NCBI GenBank assembly: GCA_963741055.1
Contig: CAVUGU010000014.1
Span: forward strand, 124,001-188,000
Direction of reading: 5' to 3'
DNA length: 64,000 nt
Origin: Bog-756 sp963741055
GTDB taxonomy: Bacteria > Actinomycetota > Acidimicrobiia > Acidimicrobiales > RAAP-2
Below the pieces are notes generated by a model. The model searched no databases and had not been told where the DNA came from. It saw only the letters and a program-made list of their open reading frames with translations. This document shows, one piece after another, positions 8,066-16,356 of this stretch. A program made the translations under genes and the position numbers. How positions within the stretch are numbered: position 1 is the stretch's first letter; each line of letters begins with the position of its first letter.

Positions 8066-8995
8066 ATGGGTGATTTCCTCGAGGGCAGAGTCGTCGCCGT
8101 CACCGGTGGCGGCGGTGGCATCGGCCGTGCCGTGGCGCTCGCCGCGGCAGAAGAAGGCGCCAAGGTGGTGGTAGCCGACATCGGCGTCTCGATGGCCGGC
8201 GAGGACCCCACGAGCAAGGTCGCCGAGGCGGTCGTCGACGAGATCAAAGGTGCAGGTGGCGAGGCGATCGCCATGGCAGAGAGCGTGACGACCCTCGAAG
8301 GGGGCGAGAAGATCGTCGGCGCCGGCGTGGAGCGATGGGGGCGCATCGACGGCGTGGTCTGCGTGGCGGGCATCCTGCGCGAGCGGATGCTCTTCAACAT
8401 GTCCGAGGAGGAGTGGGATGCGGTCGTCGAGACCCACTTGAAGGGTCACTTCACGATCTTTCGCGCGGCCTCGGCGATCATGCGCAAGCAAGAGGGCGGG
8501 GGATCGCTCGTCGCTTTCACGTCGGGCGCCTTCGCCGGCAGCGTCGCTCAGGCCAACTACGCCGCGGCCAAGGGAGGGGTCGTCTCTCTCGTCCGCTCCG
8601 CAGCGGCTGGGCTCAACCGGTACGGGATCACCGCCAACGCCATCGCTCCGGTGGCTCGCACCCGGATGTCGGCGAACGTCCCGATGGAGCTCGCGGAGAT
8701 GGGCGACCCAGAGGACGTCGCACCGCTCGTCGTCTACCTCCTCTCGGACCGGGCCCGGCACGTGACCGGTCAGGTCTACACAGCGGTCGGACCCAAGATC
8801 GCGGTATGGAACCAGCCGCGTGAGGTCCGAGCGGTCTACGCGGAGGGGAGATGGACTCCCGAGGAGATCGCCGAACGCCTCGACTCGACGGTCGGTCAGG
8901 AACGCATGCCGCTGCTCGACCAGCTCGAGGCGTACCGGAAAGCGGCAGAGGAGAAAGCCGCCGCCGAGAAGGCCGCCGGCTCGATCACGTCCTGA
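8066..8995 (+). CDS. SDR, 17-beta-HSD4/3-hydroxyacyl-CoA dehydrogenase-like
   Basis: 309 residues from ATG 8066 with GGAGGAG about 12 bases upstream. The Rossmann motif is TGGGGGIGRA near residue 14, NAG appears as the variant VAGIL, the catalytic Ser is in FTSGAF and the active-site pair is NYAAAKGG (Tyr and Lys). The C-terminal 60 residues extend beyond the usual SDR core and end in a lysine/glutamate-rich helix. This layout resembles the (3R)-hydroxyacyl-CoA dehydrogenase unit of multifunctional enzyme type 2. It probably supplies the dehydrogenase step next to the acyl-CoA synthetase and crotonase. Confidence 0.83.
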   Translation: MGDFLEGRVVAVTGGGGGIGRAVALAAAEEGAKVVVADIGVSMAGEDPTSKVAEAVVDEIKGAGGEAIAMAESVTTLEGGEKIVGAGVERWGRIDGVVCVAGILRERMLFNMSEEEWDAVVETHLKGHFTIFRAASAIMRKQEGGGSLVAFTSGAFAGSVAQANYAAAKGGVVSLVRSAAAGLNRYGITANAIAPVARTRMSANVPMELAEMGDPEDVAPLVVYLLSDRARHVTGQVYTAVGPKIAVWNQPREVRAVYAEGRWTPEEIAERLDSTVGQERMPLLDQLEAYRKAAEEKAAAEKAAGSITS

Positions 8996-9017
8996 ACCCG
9001 CCGGCGCCGGTGCGTTC

Positions 9018-9392
9018 TCACGAGCGGTCCAACTCGGCGAGCAGCTTCTTCGACGCCACCGTCCGGTAGGCGTCCTCGCAGAGCATCTCGACCTCGTCCC
9101 AGTCGACGATTCCCTCGAGGCGCACGCCGAGCCAGCCGCGGCCTCCGACGTAGGGCGGTCGGAAGTACCGACCGGGGTCCGACTCGACGAAGGTCTCCTG
9201 CGCTCCTGCCGGCGCCGCGCACCACAGGTGAGGGAAATCGTGGTCGTGGTGGCCCTTCGGCCAGAGCATGACGAACTGCCGGCCGGCGAAGAATGCCGGC
9301 GCTCCGTGGCTGATCTTCTCGACGACTCCGGGGAGCGCGAGGCAGAGGGAACGGACTCTCGTCTCGATCGAGCGTCCGCCCTTCGCACTCAC
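9018..9392 (-). CDS. MmcQ/YjbR-family protein (DUF419)
   Basis: 124 residues. It carries family features: an N-terminal helix ending LALPGVVEKISHG, then FVMLWP, the segment YFRPPYVGGRGWLGVRL, and VDWDEVEMLCEDAYRTVASKKLLAEL at the end. The CyaY-like fold is described as possibly DNA-binding; no biochemical role is established. The GTG start at 9392 overlaps the TGA of the MerR gene (GTGA), so the two are translationally coupled. Confidence 0.82.
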   Translation of the reverse strand: MSAKGGRSIETRVRSLCLALPGVVEKISHGAPAFFAGRQFVMLWPKGHHDHDFPHLWCAAPAGAQETFVESDPGRYFRPPYVGGRGWLGVRLEGIVDWDEVEMLCEDAYRTVASKKLLAELDRS

Positions 9393-9820
9393 GGCTCGTC
9401 AGAAAGCGGACCGGCCAGCGCGGCGACATGCTCGCGGACGCCCCGCTGGAACGTCGGGCACTCCTCGAGCGCGCCGTGTGGGCAGTTGACGGTGTGCTCG
9501 AGGATCGATTTGGCGAGCTTCAGTTCGCGAAGCTGTCGCTCGATTCGCTCGATCTTCTGCACCGCTTGGTCGCGCCAGTCGTCGGCGAAAGTTCCCGACG
9601 GGCTGACGATCGCTCGGATCTCACCGATGGTGAGACCGGCCACCTGCAGGAGGTCGATGAGGGCGACCTGCTCGACCGAGCGGACCGGGTAGACGCGACG
9701 GCCACTGCGCCTTCCCGACGGCTGGAGCAGGTGCTCCCGTTCGTAGTAGCGGAGCGCCGAGGAGGCCTTGCCGGTCGCCTCGCCGAGCTCGGTGATGGTG
9801 ATCGTGGCCGGGTCCGGCAT
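9389..9820 (-). CDS. MerR-family transcriptional regulator
   Basis: 143 residues from ATG 9820. The winged helix-turn-helix ITELGEATGKASSALRYYEREHLL is followed by RVYPVRSVEQVALIDLLQVAGLTIGEIRAI, a dimerisation helix KIERIERQLRELKLAKSILEH and a C-terminal effector segment CPHGALEECPTFQ with two cysteines that could bind a metal or sense redox state. It is divergent from a methyltransferase gene, with a palindrome between the two start codons that would be its own operator. A YjbR-like gene is coupled downstream. Confidence 0.87.
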   Translation of the reverse strand: MPDPATITITELGEATGKASSALRYYEREHLLQPSGRRSGRRVYPVRSVEQVALIDLLQVAGLTIGEIRAIVSPSGTFADDWRDQAVQKIERIERQLRELKLAKSILEHTVNCPHGALEECPTFQRGVREHVAALAGPLSDEP

Positions 9821-9824
9821 TGAC

Positions 9825-9840
9825 TTGAAGTGTACTTCAA
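9825..9840. promoter_or_regulatory. Probable MerR-family operator
   Basis: TTGAAGT-GT-ACTTCAA is a perfect 7+7 inverted repeat with a 2-base centre. It starts 5 bases before the MerR start codon and ends one base before the first good ATG of the divergent methyltransferase. MerR proteins bind such dyads within long-spaced promoters and often control a divergent gene. The closeness to both start codons would fit leaderless or very short 5' leaders. Confidence 0.65.
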
Positions 9841-9841
9841 C

Positions 9842-10477
9842 ATGCAAGATCTCGCCATGGGCCAGAAGATGTTCGAAGGTCTCGCAGGTCGCGCGACGGC
9901 GAAGGTCATGGCGCGGATGAACCTCGACAGCGAACGAGAGGCGATCGAGCTCCTCTCCCCGTCTCCGGGCGATCGGGTCGTCGCGCTCGGGATCGGGGCC
10001 GGCGTCGGGGTCGACCTCCTCGCGGCACGGCTTTCCGGCGCTGCGCACTCGGGCGACAGGGAGGGCAAGGTGGTCCAGGTGGTGGGAGTGGACCCGTCCG
10101 CAGCGATGCTCGCGGAGGCGAGTCGTCGCAACCGGCGTTGGATCGATGTCGGCGCCGTCGAGCTCGTCGAGGCCACGGCCGCCCTGCTCGACTTGGAGAA
10201 CGGCGCGTTCGACGGCGCGATCGCGGTCAACTCGATCCAGCTCTGGGAGCCACTCGACGTCTCCTTGCGTGAAGTGAGCAGGGTGCTTCGGTCCGGGGCC
10301 CGTCTGGTGTCACTCACCCACGACTGGGCCATCGAACGATCGACAGGCAGGGACGTCGACGGCTGGTCGGAGCGGGTCTGCATGCTCTCCGAGGCTGCGG
10401 GATTCACCGCTCCGCGCGTGTGGCGTGGACAGGCCGAAGACGGAAGGTCGGTCGCGTTCGCTGCGACCAGGGCGTGA
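9842..10477 (+). CDS. Class I SAM-dependent methyltransferase
   Basis: About 211 residues from ATG 9842; GTG 9830 lies inside the operator palindrome and ATG 9857 is an alternative. Motif I is VVALGIGAGVGVDLL near residue 45, the acidic end of strand 2 is VVGVDPSAAML, and the catalytic-side loop is GAIAVNSIQLWEPL. The C-terminus is shortened relative to typical members. The substrate is unknown. Control by the divergent MerR protein is inferred from the shared operator. Confidence 0.75.
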   Translation: MQDLAMGQKMFEGLAGRATAKVMARMNLDSEREAIELLSPSPGDRVVALGIGAGVGVDLLAARLSGAAHSGDREGKVVQVVGVDPSAAMLAEASRRNRRWIDVGAVELVEATAALLDLENGAFDGAIAVNSIQLWEPLDVSLREVSRVLRSGARLVSLTHDWAIERSTGRDVDGWSERVCMLSEAAGFTAPRVWRGQAEDGRSVAFAATRA

Positions 10478-10551
10478 CCACGACGAAGAGATCAGCTGAT
10501 CATCGACCGCCGAACCCCGTTCGTGGCGAAGTGGGCTCTTACCATTGGAAC

Positions 10552-10962
10552 ATGCCCATCATCTCGATCCTCCTCCCGGCGGCCTTCGTCCCGGCGGCCA
10601 CCACCTGCCAGCAGACCTCCACGGCTGCCGGCGTCGTCGGACTGCTCATCTTCCTCGGACTGGTGGCAGGGGTGATCGTCCTCGCGGTACTGAACAGCAC
10701 CGCTCGAGGTCGGTTGGCGGCGGCCAATGCAGAACTGGACCATCTCCGACCCGAGTACGCGCGACTCCACCAGTGGATCGCGGGCTCGGGAGCATCGACG
10801 GCGTCGCCGGCGGCACCGACCGAAGGGCCCGACGGTCCGACCGCCCCACCTCAGTGGTCGGCGGATCCGTCCGGTCGGCACCAACTCCGCTACTGGGACG
10901 GCACGTCGTGGAGTCACCATGTCGCCGATGGTGGGCTCACCGGCACCGACCCGGCCGAGTGA
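10552..10962 (+). CDS. Membrane-anchored DUF2510 protein
   Basis: 136 residues from ATG 10552. There is one transmembrane helix near residues 26-50 (VVGLLIFLGLVAGVIVLAVL), then a polar helix and a Pro/Ala/Thr linker. The DUF2510 module is at the end: WSADPSGRHQLRYWDGTSWSHHVADG. DUF2510 is a short actinobacterial domain found at the membrane surface of signalling and secretion-related proteins; its ligand is unknown. It is convergent with the thioesterase gene. Confidence 0.75.
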   Translation: MPIISILLPAAFVPAATTCQQTSTAAGVVGLLIFLGLVAGVIVLAVLNSTARGRLAAANAELDHLRPEYARLHQWIAGSGASTASPAAPTEGPDGPTAPPQWSADPSGRHQLRYWDGTSWSHHVADGGLTGTDPAE

Positions 10963-10990
10963 CCGGGAAGGGTCGAGGACCGATGGTCGG

Positions 10991-11867
10991 TTACTCGGAG
11001 TCGAAGGTGAACAGACACAACTGGGTCGCGTAGGCGACCAGCCGCTCGGGATCGGTCCCCGCCGGCCCGTAGTCCCAGAGCGCGATGTCCACCGACGCGT
11101 ACCCGCCTCCCCGCGAAACGGGCTCGACTGTGTGCGAAGACCCACTCCGATCGGCACTGGTCGAGCAGGTGGAAGGTGAGGTCGACGCTCGGTGCGAACC
11201 AGCCGGTGGTGCGGCGGCCGACCTTCTCACCGACCGAGCCGGGCATCGTGTCGGCGAGAACGATCAGTGCGAGGGGATCGAGCGTCCCGTCGTCGAGCAA
11301 CGGGGTGTCGTCGAAGTGGTACCAGGCGCCGTGCTCGGCACGATCCGGTTCGTACTCCTCCCAAGGAGCGTGTCCGATGCCGGTCCGTCCCTCCACCAGT
11401 CGGTCCCAGAACGGCATTGGCGGGAAGGATTCGACACCCGGGGGTGGCGGCTCGCGATAGGAGCGGGACTCGGACAGCGGGGTGAAGTCGTGGGGTGGTT
11501 CGAGGTCGACGAAGTCGAAGCCCCGGCGCTTCGACCCGAAGACCGCGGTCGTCAGGTGGCCGTGGGATGCGGTGGGGTTCCGTACTTCGGCCCGCAGGTG
11601 CGACATCGACCGGCCGGAGCGGAGCTCCGACACCTCGACCACGACGTCGCCATGGGTCACGGGAGCGACATATGCGGTGTGCAGTGTGCGCAAGGTCTGC
11701 TCGGGACGATCGAGCGCACGGGTCATCGCGCGAACCGCGAGCGCGGTGACGATGCCTCCCTGTGGCAGCGGACGCAGGTTCCACGACTCGTCGATGCTCG
11801 CCGAGTAGCGACCGGGCTCGTGGGGAACCGGCGTCACTCGAGTGGTCGACTCGAAGGCGCTCTCCAT
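10991..11867 (-). CDS. Double-hotdog acyl-CoA thioesterase (TesB-like), frameshifted
   Basis: About 292 residues after correction. The first hotdog begins SIDESWNLRPLPQGGIVTALAVRAM, with TLHTAYVAPVTHGDVVVEVSELRSGRS as the central sheet. The second contains LALIVLADTMPGSVG and WFAPSVDLTFHLL. Near 11105 the frame must change once to reach YASVDIALWDYGPAG and the end QLCLFTFDSE at 10991; one base in a G run would do this. It would hydrolyse acyl-CoA thioesters. Start ATG 11867. Confidence 0.75.
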
Positions 11868-11897
11868 CCGGCCCGTTCCTCTACCGTCGACGGTCGT

Positions 11898-14236
11898 TCA
11901 GCCGCCGTTGCCCGCGGGCACGTAGTTCCGGCATGGCTGGCCGCGCAGCGAGGGGCAGGCGGGCTGGCCGTCCGGAGGAGTGATGCCCGGGACGACGGAG
12001 AGTACGAGCGCGGAGGGCGTGGGACCCCCCAACCCGACCGTGTCGGTCACCGTCCCGTGTGTCTGGTAGGTGGTGAACACCCACACCGGCCGCTCCCCTC
12101 CCGGCGCGGTGACGGTCAGCCTGATCCGTGATCCGGCGCGGAAGGCGTAGCCGAAGGGGAGGATCGGGATCCGTACCAACGTGAACTTGCCGCGCGGGAG
12201 TGGCGCGGCGGTGGACGCGAGATAGGTGGGAACCGGATGGGTCGCCGTCGATGCGCCAGGCTCGAGTGCCCGGTCGCTCGCACGCAACTCGCCGGTCTGC
12301 ACGAACAGTTCCTTTCCGTCGGGTCGGACCTCGGAGACCGTGGCCTGCAGGTCGGTGTCGGCTGCCGTGCTCTCGACCCAGAGGTCGAGGCTGGCGGGTC
12401 CGGCGACCACCAGGTCGCGGGTGAGCGGTGCGGAGATGAATCCGAGTCCGGTGTCGCCGGTGACCGGCGCCCAGTCGTAGGGCGGGAGTGCCGCCCACGG
12501 GTTGCCACTCGGAGGCAGGGTGGTGGCAGGTCGGGCCGACGGGTCGGGTTTGAACGAGATCGATCCGGCGCCGGGTGTGGCTGCTTCGAGGGTCCCGTCC
12601 GAAGCGAGATGCAACGTCGTCGCTCGTGCCGATGGTGGTGGCCACGACGTGAAGTCCTCGCTCCAGACCGGCTGGAGCGCCCCGGGACCTGCGCTGCCGC
12701 CACCGTTGTCGAAGAGGACCCTTACTCGCGGCTGTTCCTCGAATGCGGCCCGGGCGGCCGCGACGTTCGGCTCGTTCGTGTACTGGATCGCCGGCAGCGG
12801 CGCGGAGGGAGCGTCCGCCAGCCCGGAGTAGAACTCGGGAGCGAGGGCGGTGAGCACCGGCGAAGCGGTCGGCACCTTGTCGGCCACGAAGATGTCGAGG
12901 AACTCGAGCCACCGGGTGATGGTGCCCGGGCCGAGCGAGTCGGTGTGTGTGCCGTTGACGATGGTGGCCCAGACGTGAGGATCGGCGGTGAGGTCGCCGA
13001 TGATGGCGGGCCACTGACCCCCGGTCTGCTCGTCCTGGAAGGCGCCGGAAAGGAAGACCGGCACCCGCGCCTTCTTCGCCCAAGTGGCGGGGGCCCTCTG
13101 TGTGTAGAGCGAAGGCACCCGGTGGCTGGCCTCTGCGAGCAGGGCGTCGACGTTCTGGGTCTGTCCGTGCAGAGCCTGGTTCGCGAGGCACTGGGTGTCA
13201 CCTTGCGCGATCAGCACCTTGGCGTAGGTCTGGCCGCCTTGCGGCGCGGGCTTGGCGTCGGCCACCCGCTGGGCGAGCCAGGTGCCGGCGAATCCGGAAT
13301 TGAACATTCCGCCGGGGAAGCCCGTGCTGTAAAGGTCATCGGTGAGGCTCATCGGCGCGATCGCGGCCAACCCGGGGGGCTGGGTCCCGGCGACGAACAT
13401 CTGGGAGATGCCCGAGAACGAGATCCCCACCATGCCGACCTTGTGGTGGGCAACCCACGGTTGCGCGGCGACGATCTGCACCGCGTCGTAGCCGTCGTAG
13501 GTGGTGGGCAGATCGAACAGGTCGAACGCACCACCCGAGCAGCCGGTCCCGCGCATCTGCAGGCTGACCGTCGCGAACCCGAGCAGGGGCGCGATGAGCG
13601 AGCCGACCGCGGTCGCGGTGTCGGGGACCAGAGGGTCCGACGTGGTCTCGCCGTTCTGGTGGAGCTCGGCGTCGATGAGGCTGTGCGGAGCGGCGATCGC
13701 GTAGCCCGACTCCTCGATCACCGTGGGGAACGGGCCGTCGGCCAGAGTCTTCCCGGGGGGCAGCCGCACGGTGGCGGCGAGCTTCACCCCGTCCCGCATG
13801 GTGATGTAGTTGAGGCCGGCGGAAAGGTGCTGGCTCGAGTAGAAGGACTCCGGAGGCGTGTCGGACGGCGTGAGCACCGTCGAAGGACGAGGTCGCCTCC
13901 ACCTTCTGCCCGTCGATCGGAACGGAACGTATAGCCGGCACCGGGCGTGACGTTTCTGAGGATCAGGCTGCCCAGCCCATCGGCTGTGCCGCTGCCCACC
14001 TCGGTGCCCGCGGCGTTCGCGAGGACCAGGTGCGTGCCGGGCGGAGCGCCGAGCACGTAGGCCTGCCCGATCGAGCCATGGCCGGTGAAGGTTGCCTTCG
14101 CATCCGCCGTGGGGGCGGTCGGTCCGCTCGTCACTCCGGCCGACGAGGTCGCCGACGAGCACGCAGTCAGAACCACTGCCAAGGCGGCGAGGGATCCGAG
14201 CAGCCTCGCAGGCCTCTTCAACTGCACGCGTCGCAC
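11898..14236 (-). CDS. CocE/NonD-family lipoprotein hydrolase (peptidase S15-like), frameshifted
   Basis: Begins at ATG 14236 with basic residues, a hydrophobic stretch and a lipobox LTAC near residue 25, so the protein is exported and lipid-anchored. Two frame changes near 13928 and 13880 join this to the main part. The alpha/beta hydrolase core starts NYITMRDGVKLAATVRLPPG, the nucleophile elbow is GMVGISFSGISQ (Ser), the acidic region is near APEFYSG and the His probably in NGTHTDSLGP. The last 200 residues are the X-Pro dipeptidyl-peptidase-type jelly roll (DLQATVSEVRPDGKE, FRAGSRIRLTVTAPGG). Substrates of the family are amides or esters; the one here is unknown. About 755 residues when corrected. 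Confidence 0.85.
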
Positions 14237-14413
14237 GGAACCCCCGGTGTGTGTTGGCGGGCACCCGGCCCTCGGGAACCGGCCGGCTCGGCTCCGCCCG
14301 TGGCGATGCTAGCGACCCTTGACCGGGATTTCCGATGACCTTCCCATAATGTTGGCGGCGCGAGCGGCGGCGTGGCCGATGCGCAACCGCCCGCCCGAGG
14401 TCGGAGGTGTCGC

Positions 14414-15276
14414 ATGGTCGCTGTCGCGATCGTTCTCTGTGCCGTTGTCGCACTGCTCGCAGTGCTCGTCGCCGGGTTGCTGCGCAGCCACGCCGACATC
14501 CTGAAAGCACTTCACGATCTCGGCGTCGGTGTCGGCGATCCGGCGACGGCGGTGCCGGCACCGGGTGGGCGCCGATCGAGAAGGGAGGCCGACCACGCGG
14601 CGAACGCGGCACCCATCACCATCGGGCCGCCACTTCCGGGTGAGCGCGATTCGATCTCCGCACCCGCGATCGGCGGGACGACACCCGGCGGCGATGCGCT
14701 GGCCGATCTCGCCCGGCGAGTCGGGAGGGCTGACACTGCTCGGCTTCTTGTCCTCGGGGTGCGCGACGTGTGCGGGGTTCTGGGGCGCGCTCGCAGACCC
14801 GAGCCAGCTCGCGCTCGTCGAGGGGGTGCGGACCGTGGTGGTGACCAAGGGACCCGAGTTCGAGATCCAAGCGGAGGTCCGCTCGCTCGCCCCCTACGGG
14901 AGTGCCGGTCGTCATGTCGAGCGAGGCGTGGAGCGACTACGAGGTCCCCGGTTCACCCTTCTTCGTCCTCGTCGACGGCGACCAGGGGAGAAGGATCGGC
15001 GAGGGCGTGGCCCAGAACTTCACCCAGATCGCCGACCTCGTGCGGCGGGCCCGTGCCGAACGCGAACCCGTGCCGGCTTCTACGAGAGGCCGCGACAGCG
15101 GGGAAGGACTCGACGGACCCGAGCGAGAACGCGCCAACGACCGCGAGCTGCGGGCGGCGGGGATCTTGCCGGGTGACCCGAGCCTGTATCCCACCTCCCT
15201 CGACGACGTGTTCGAGCCCGGCCGTTCCGGAGGGCGCGGCGGCGCCGAGGTGGATCAGGCCCGAGGCACCGTCTGA
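14414..15276 (+). CDS. MauD/TlpA-like membrane-anchored thioredoxin, frameshifted
   Basis: ATG 14414 follows GGAGG. An N-terminal membrane helix (VAIVLCAVVALLAVLVAGLL) precedes a periplasmic-side thioredoxin fold: LTLLGFLSSGCATCAGFW gives a CxxC redox pair, VRTVVVTKG is the next strand, and VPGSPFFVLVDG holds the cis-proline. The frame changes near 14711 (an extra C in a C run) and near 14897 (an extra G in a G run). Corrected length is about 285 residues. It is the first gene of an operon with a MauE-like protein and a cysteine-rich exported protein, so it probably forms or sorts disulfides in the latter, as MauD does for the methylamine dehydrogenase light chain. Confidence 0.75.
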
Positions 15277-15277
15277 G

Positions 15278-15769
15278 ATGGCGAGCATCAGCGCCTACGG
15301 GATCGAGGTGCTGCTCCCGGGTGGGTTCGAGGGTCGGATCTTCGTGAGGCCCTCGTCCGGCCGGGAGGTAGCTCGGCCGATCGCCCAGTTCGCCACCTTC
15401 GCCCTGCCGGCGCAGGTCGGTGACTTCGGCGCCGGCGCAGTCACGCTCATGGGACCCGACGACATCTTCTCCACCCTGTTCGAGTACGGCCCGGAGGCGG
15501 TTGGCACCCCCCTCTTCGAACGCCAGGGGATGCCGCGCTCCCTCTCGCCCTCGGATTTCCTGCCTTACGTGCTCCGACGTGGTCTCGGCGGCCAGTCGGG
15601 CACCCAGTGGTTCTTCACCGAGTCGGGCAGACCCTTCACCCTCTACGTCGTACTCGGGAGCCACGCGCTCCGGGCCTCGCTGGTGCCTCGGGTCAACGCG
15701 CTCCTCGCCAACCTCGCCATCGACCCGACCTTGCCGTCGCTTCTCCCGCCGGGTGTGCGGTGGAACTGA
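15278..15769 (+). CDS. Conserved protein of unknown function in the Mau-like operon
   Basis: 163 residues from ATG 15278, one base after the thioredoxin stop. There is no signal peptide or membrane helix. It is rich in beta strands: ISAYGIEVLLPGGFEGRIFVR, PIAQFATFALPAQVGDFGAGAV, then GPDDIFSTLFEYGPEAVGTPLF and a C-terminal VVLGSHALRASLVPRVNALL. I do not recognise a named domain. The tight operon position suggests it helps make or export the cysteine-rich product downstream, or is part of that complex on the cytoplasmic side. Confidence 0.7.
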   Translation: MASISAYGIEVLLPGGFEGRIFVRPSSGREVARPIAQFATFALPAQVGDFGAGAVTLMGPDDIFSTLFEYGPEAVGTPLFERQGMPRSLSPSDFLPYVLRRGLGGQSGTQWFFTESGRPFTLYVVLGSHALRASLVPRVNALLANLAIDPTLPSLLPPGVRWN

Positions 15770-16356
15770 TCGGCCTCTACTTCGTCGCCTGCACGCTGCT
15801 GATCGCGGCCGGTCTGGCGAAGGCGCTCCGTCCCGACGACACCGCACGGGCACTCACCGGTCTCCTCCCGCTCTCGCCGCGAGTACTCCGGGTCGCGGTC
15901 CGCACCGGGTCGTCCACCGAGGCACTGCTCGGAGCGATCGCACTCGCCGTCCCCCGTTCCGAGACCGCCTGGTTGGTCGCCGCGTCCTACCTCGGGTTCG
16001 CAACCGTGATCGCCGTCCTCCGGCGACGGGGAGGGGCGATCGCCAGCTGCGGGTGCTTCGGCACTCCTGACACGCCGGCCACCGGGGTGCACGTCGTGAT
16101 CGACCTCGTGCTCGCCCTCTCGGCTGTGTGGATCGCACTCGACGGTCCGACCGGCTCCCTCCGTTCGCTTCTCGGCGCGCAGCCGTTCGACGGGGTACCG
16201 CTCCTCGCCGCGAGCTGCCTCTGCGCGTGGCTCACCTTCTTGGCCATCTCGACGCTGTCCCAGGTCGAGGCCGCGCGACGAGTGCTCGGCATCTCGAGGC
16301 ACTCGACGAGCCACTCGGTGAGTCACTCCGCGAGCGATTCCTCGAGGTGGGCATGA
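15760..16356 (+). CDS. MauE-like (DoxX-fold) membrane protein
   Basis: 198 residues from GTG 15760, which overlaps the preceding stop by 10 bases. Four or five membrane helices are visible (LIGLYFVACTLLIAAGLAKAL, TAWLVAASYLGFATVIAVL, VHVVIDLVLALSAVWIAL, LLAASCLCAWLTFLAISTL). After the second is the MauE signature IASCGCFGTPD, with the paired cysteines expected to exchange electrons with the MauD-like thioredoxin. In methylotrophs MauE and MauD are needed for disulfide formation in the TTQ light chain. The end overlaps the next start (ATGA). Confidence 0.82.
   Translation: MELIGLYFVACTLLIAAGLAKALRPDDTARALTGLLPLSPRVLRVAVRTGSSTEALLGAIALAVPRSETAWLVAASYLGFATVIAVLRRRGGAIASCGCFGTPDTPATGVHVVIDLVLALSAVWIALDGPTGSLRSLLGAQPFDGVPLLAASCLCAWLTFLAISTLSQVEAARRVLGISRHSTSHSVSHSASDSSRWA

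Noticed and set aside
6169..8073. Long plus-strand frame antisense to the acyl-CoA synthetase
   Set aside because: No family features; it is a GC-rich shadow of the minus-strand gene with its AMP-binding motifs.
12237..13934. Long plus-strand frame antisense to the CocE-like hydrolase
   Set aside because: Shadow frame; the minus strand carries the GISFSG nucleophile motif and lipobox.
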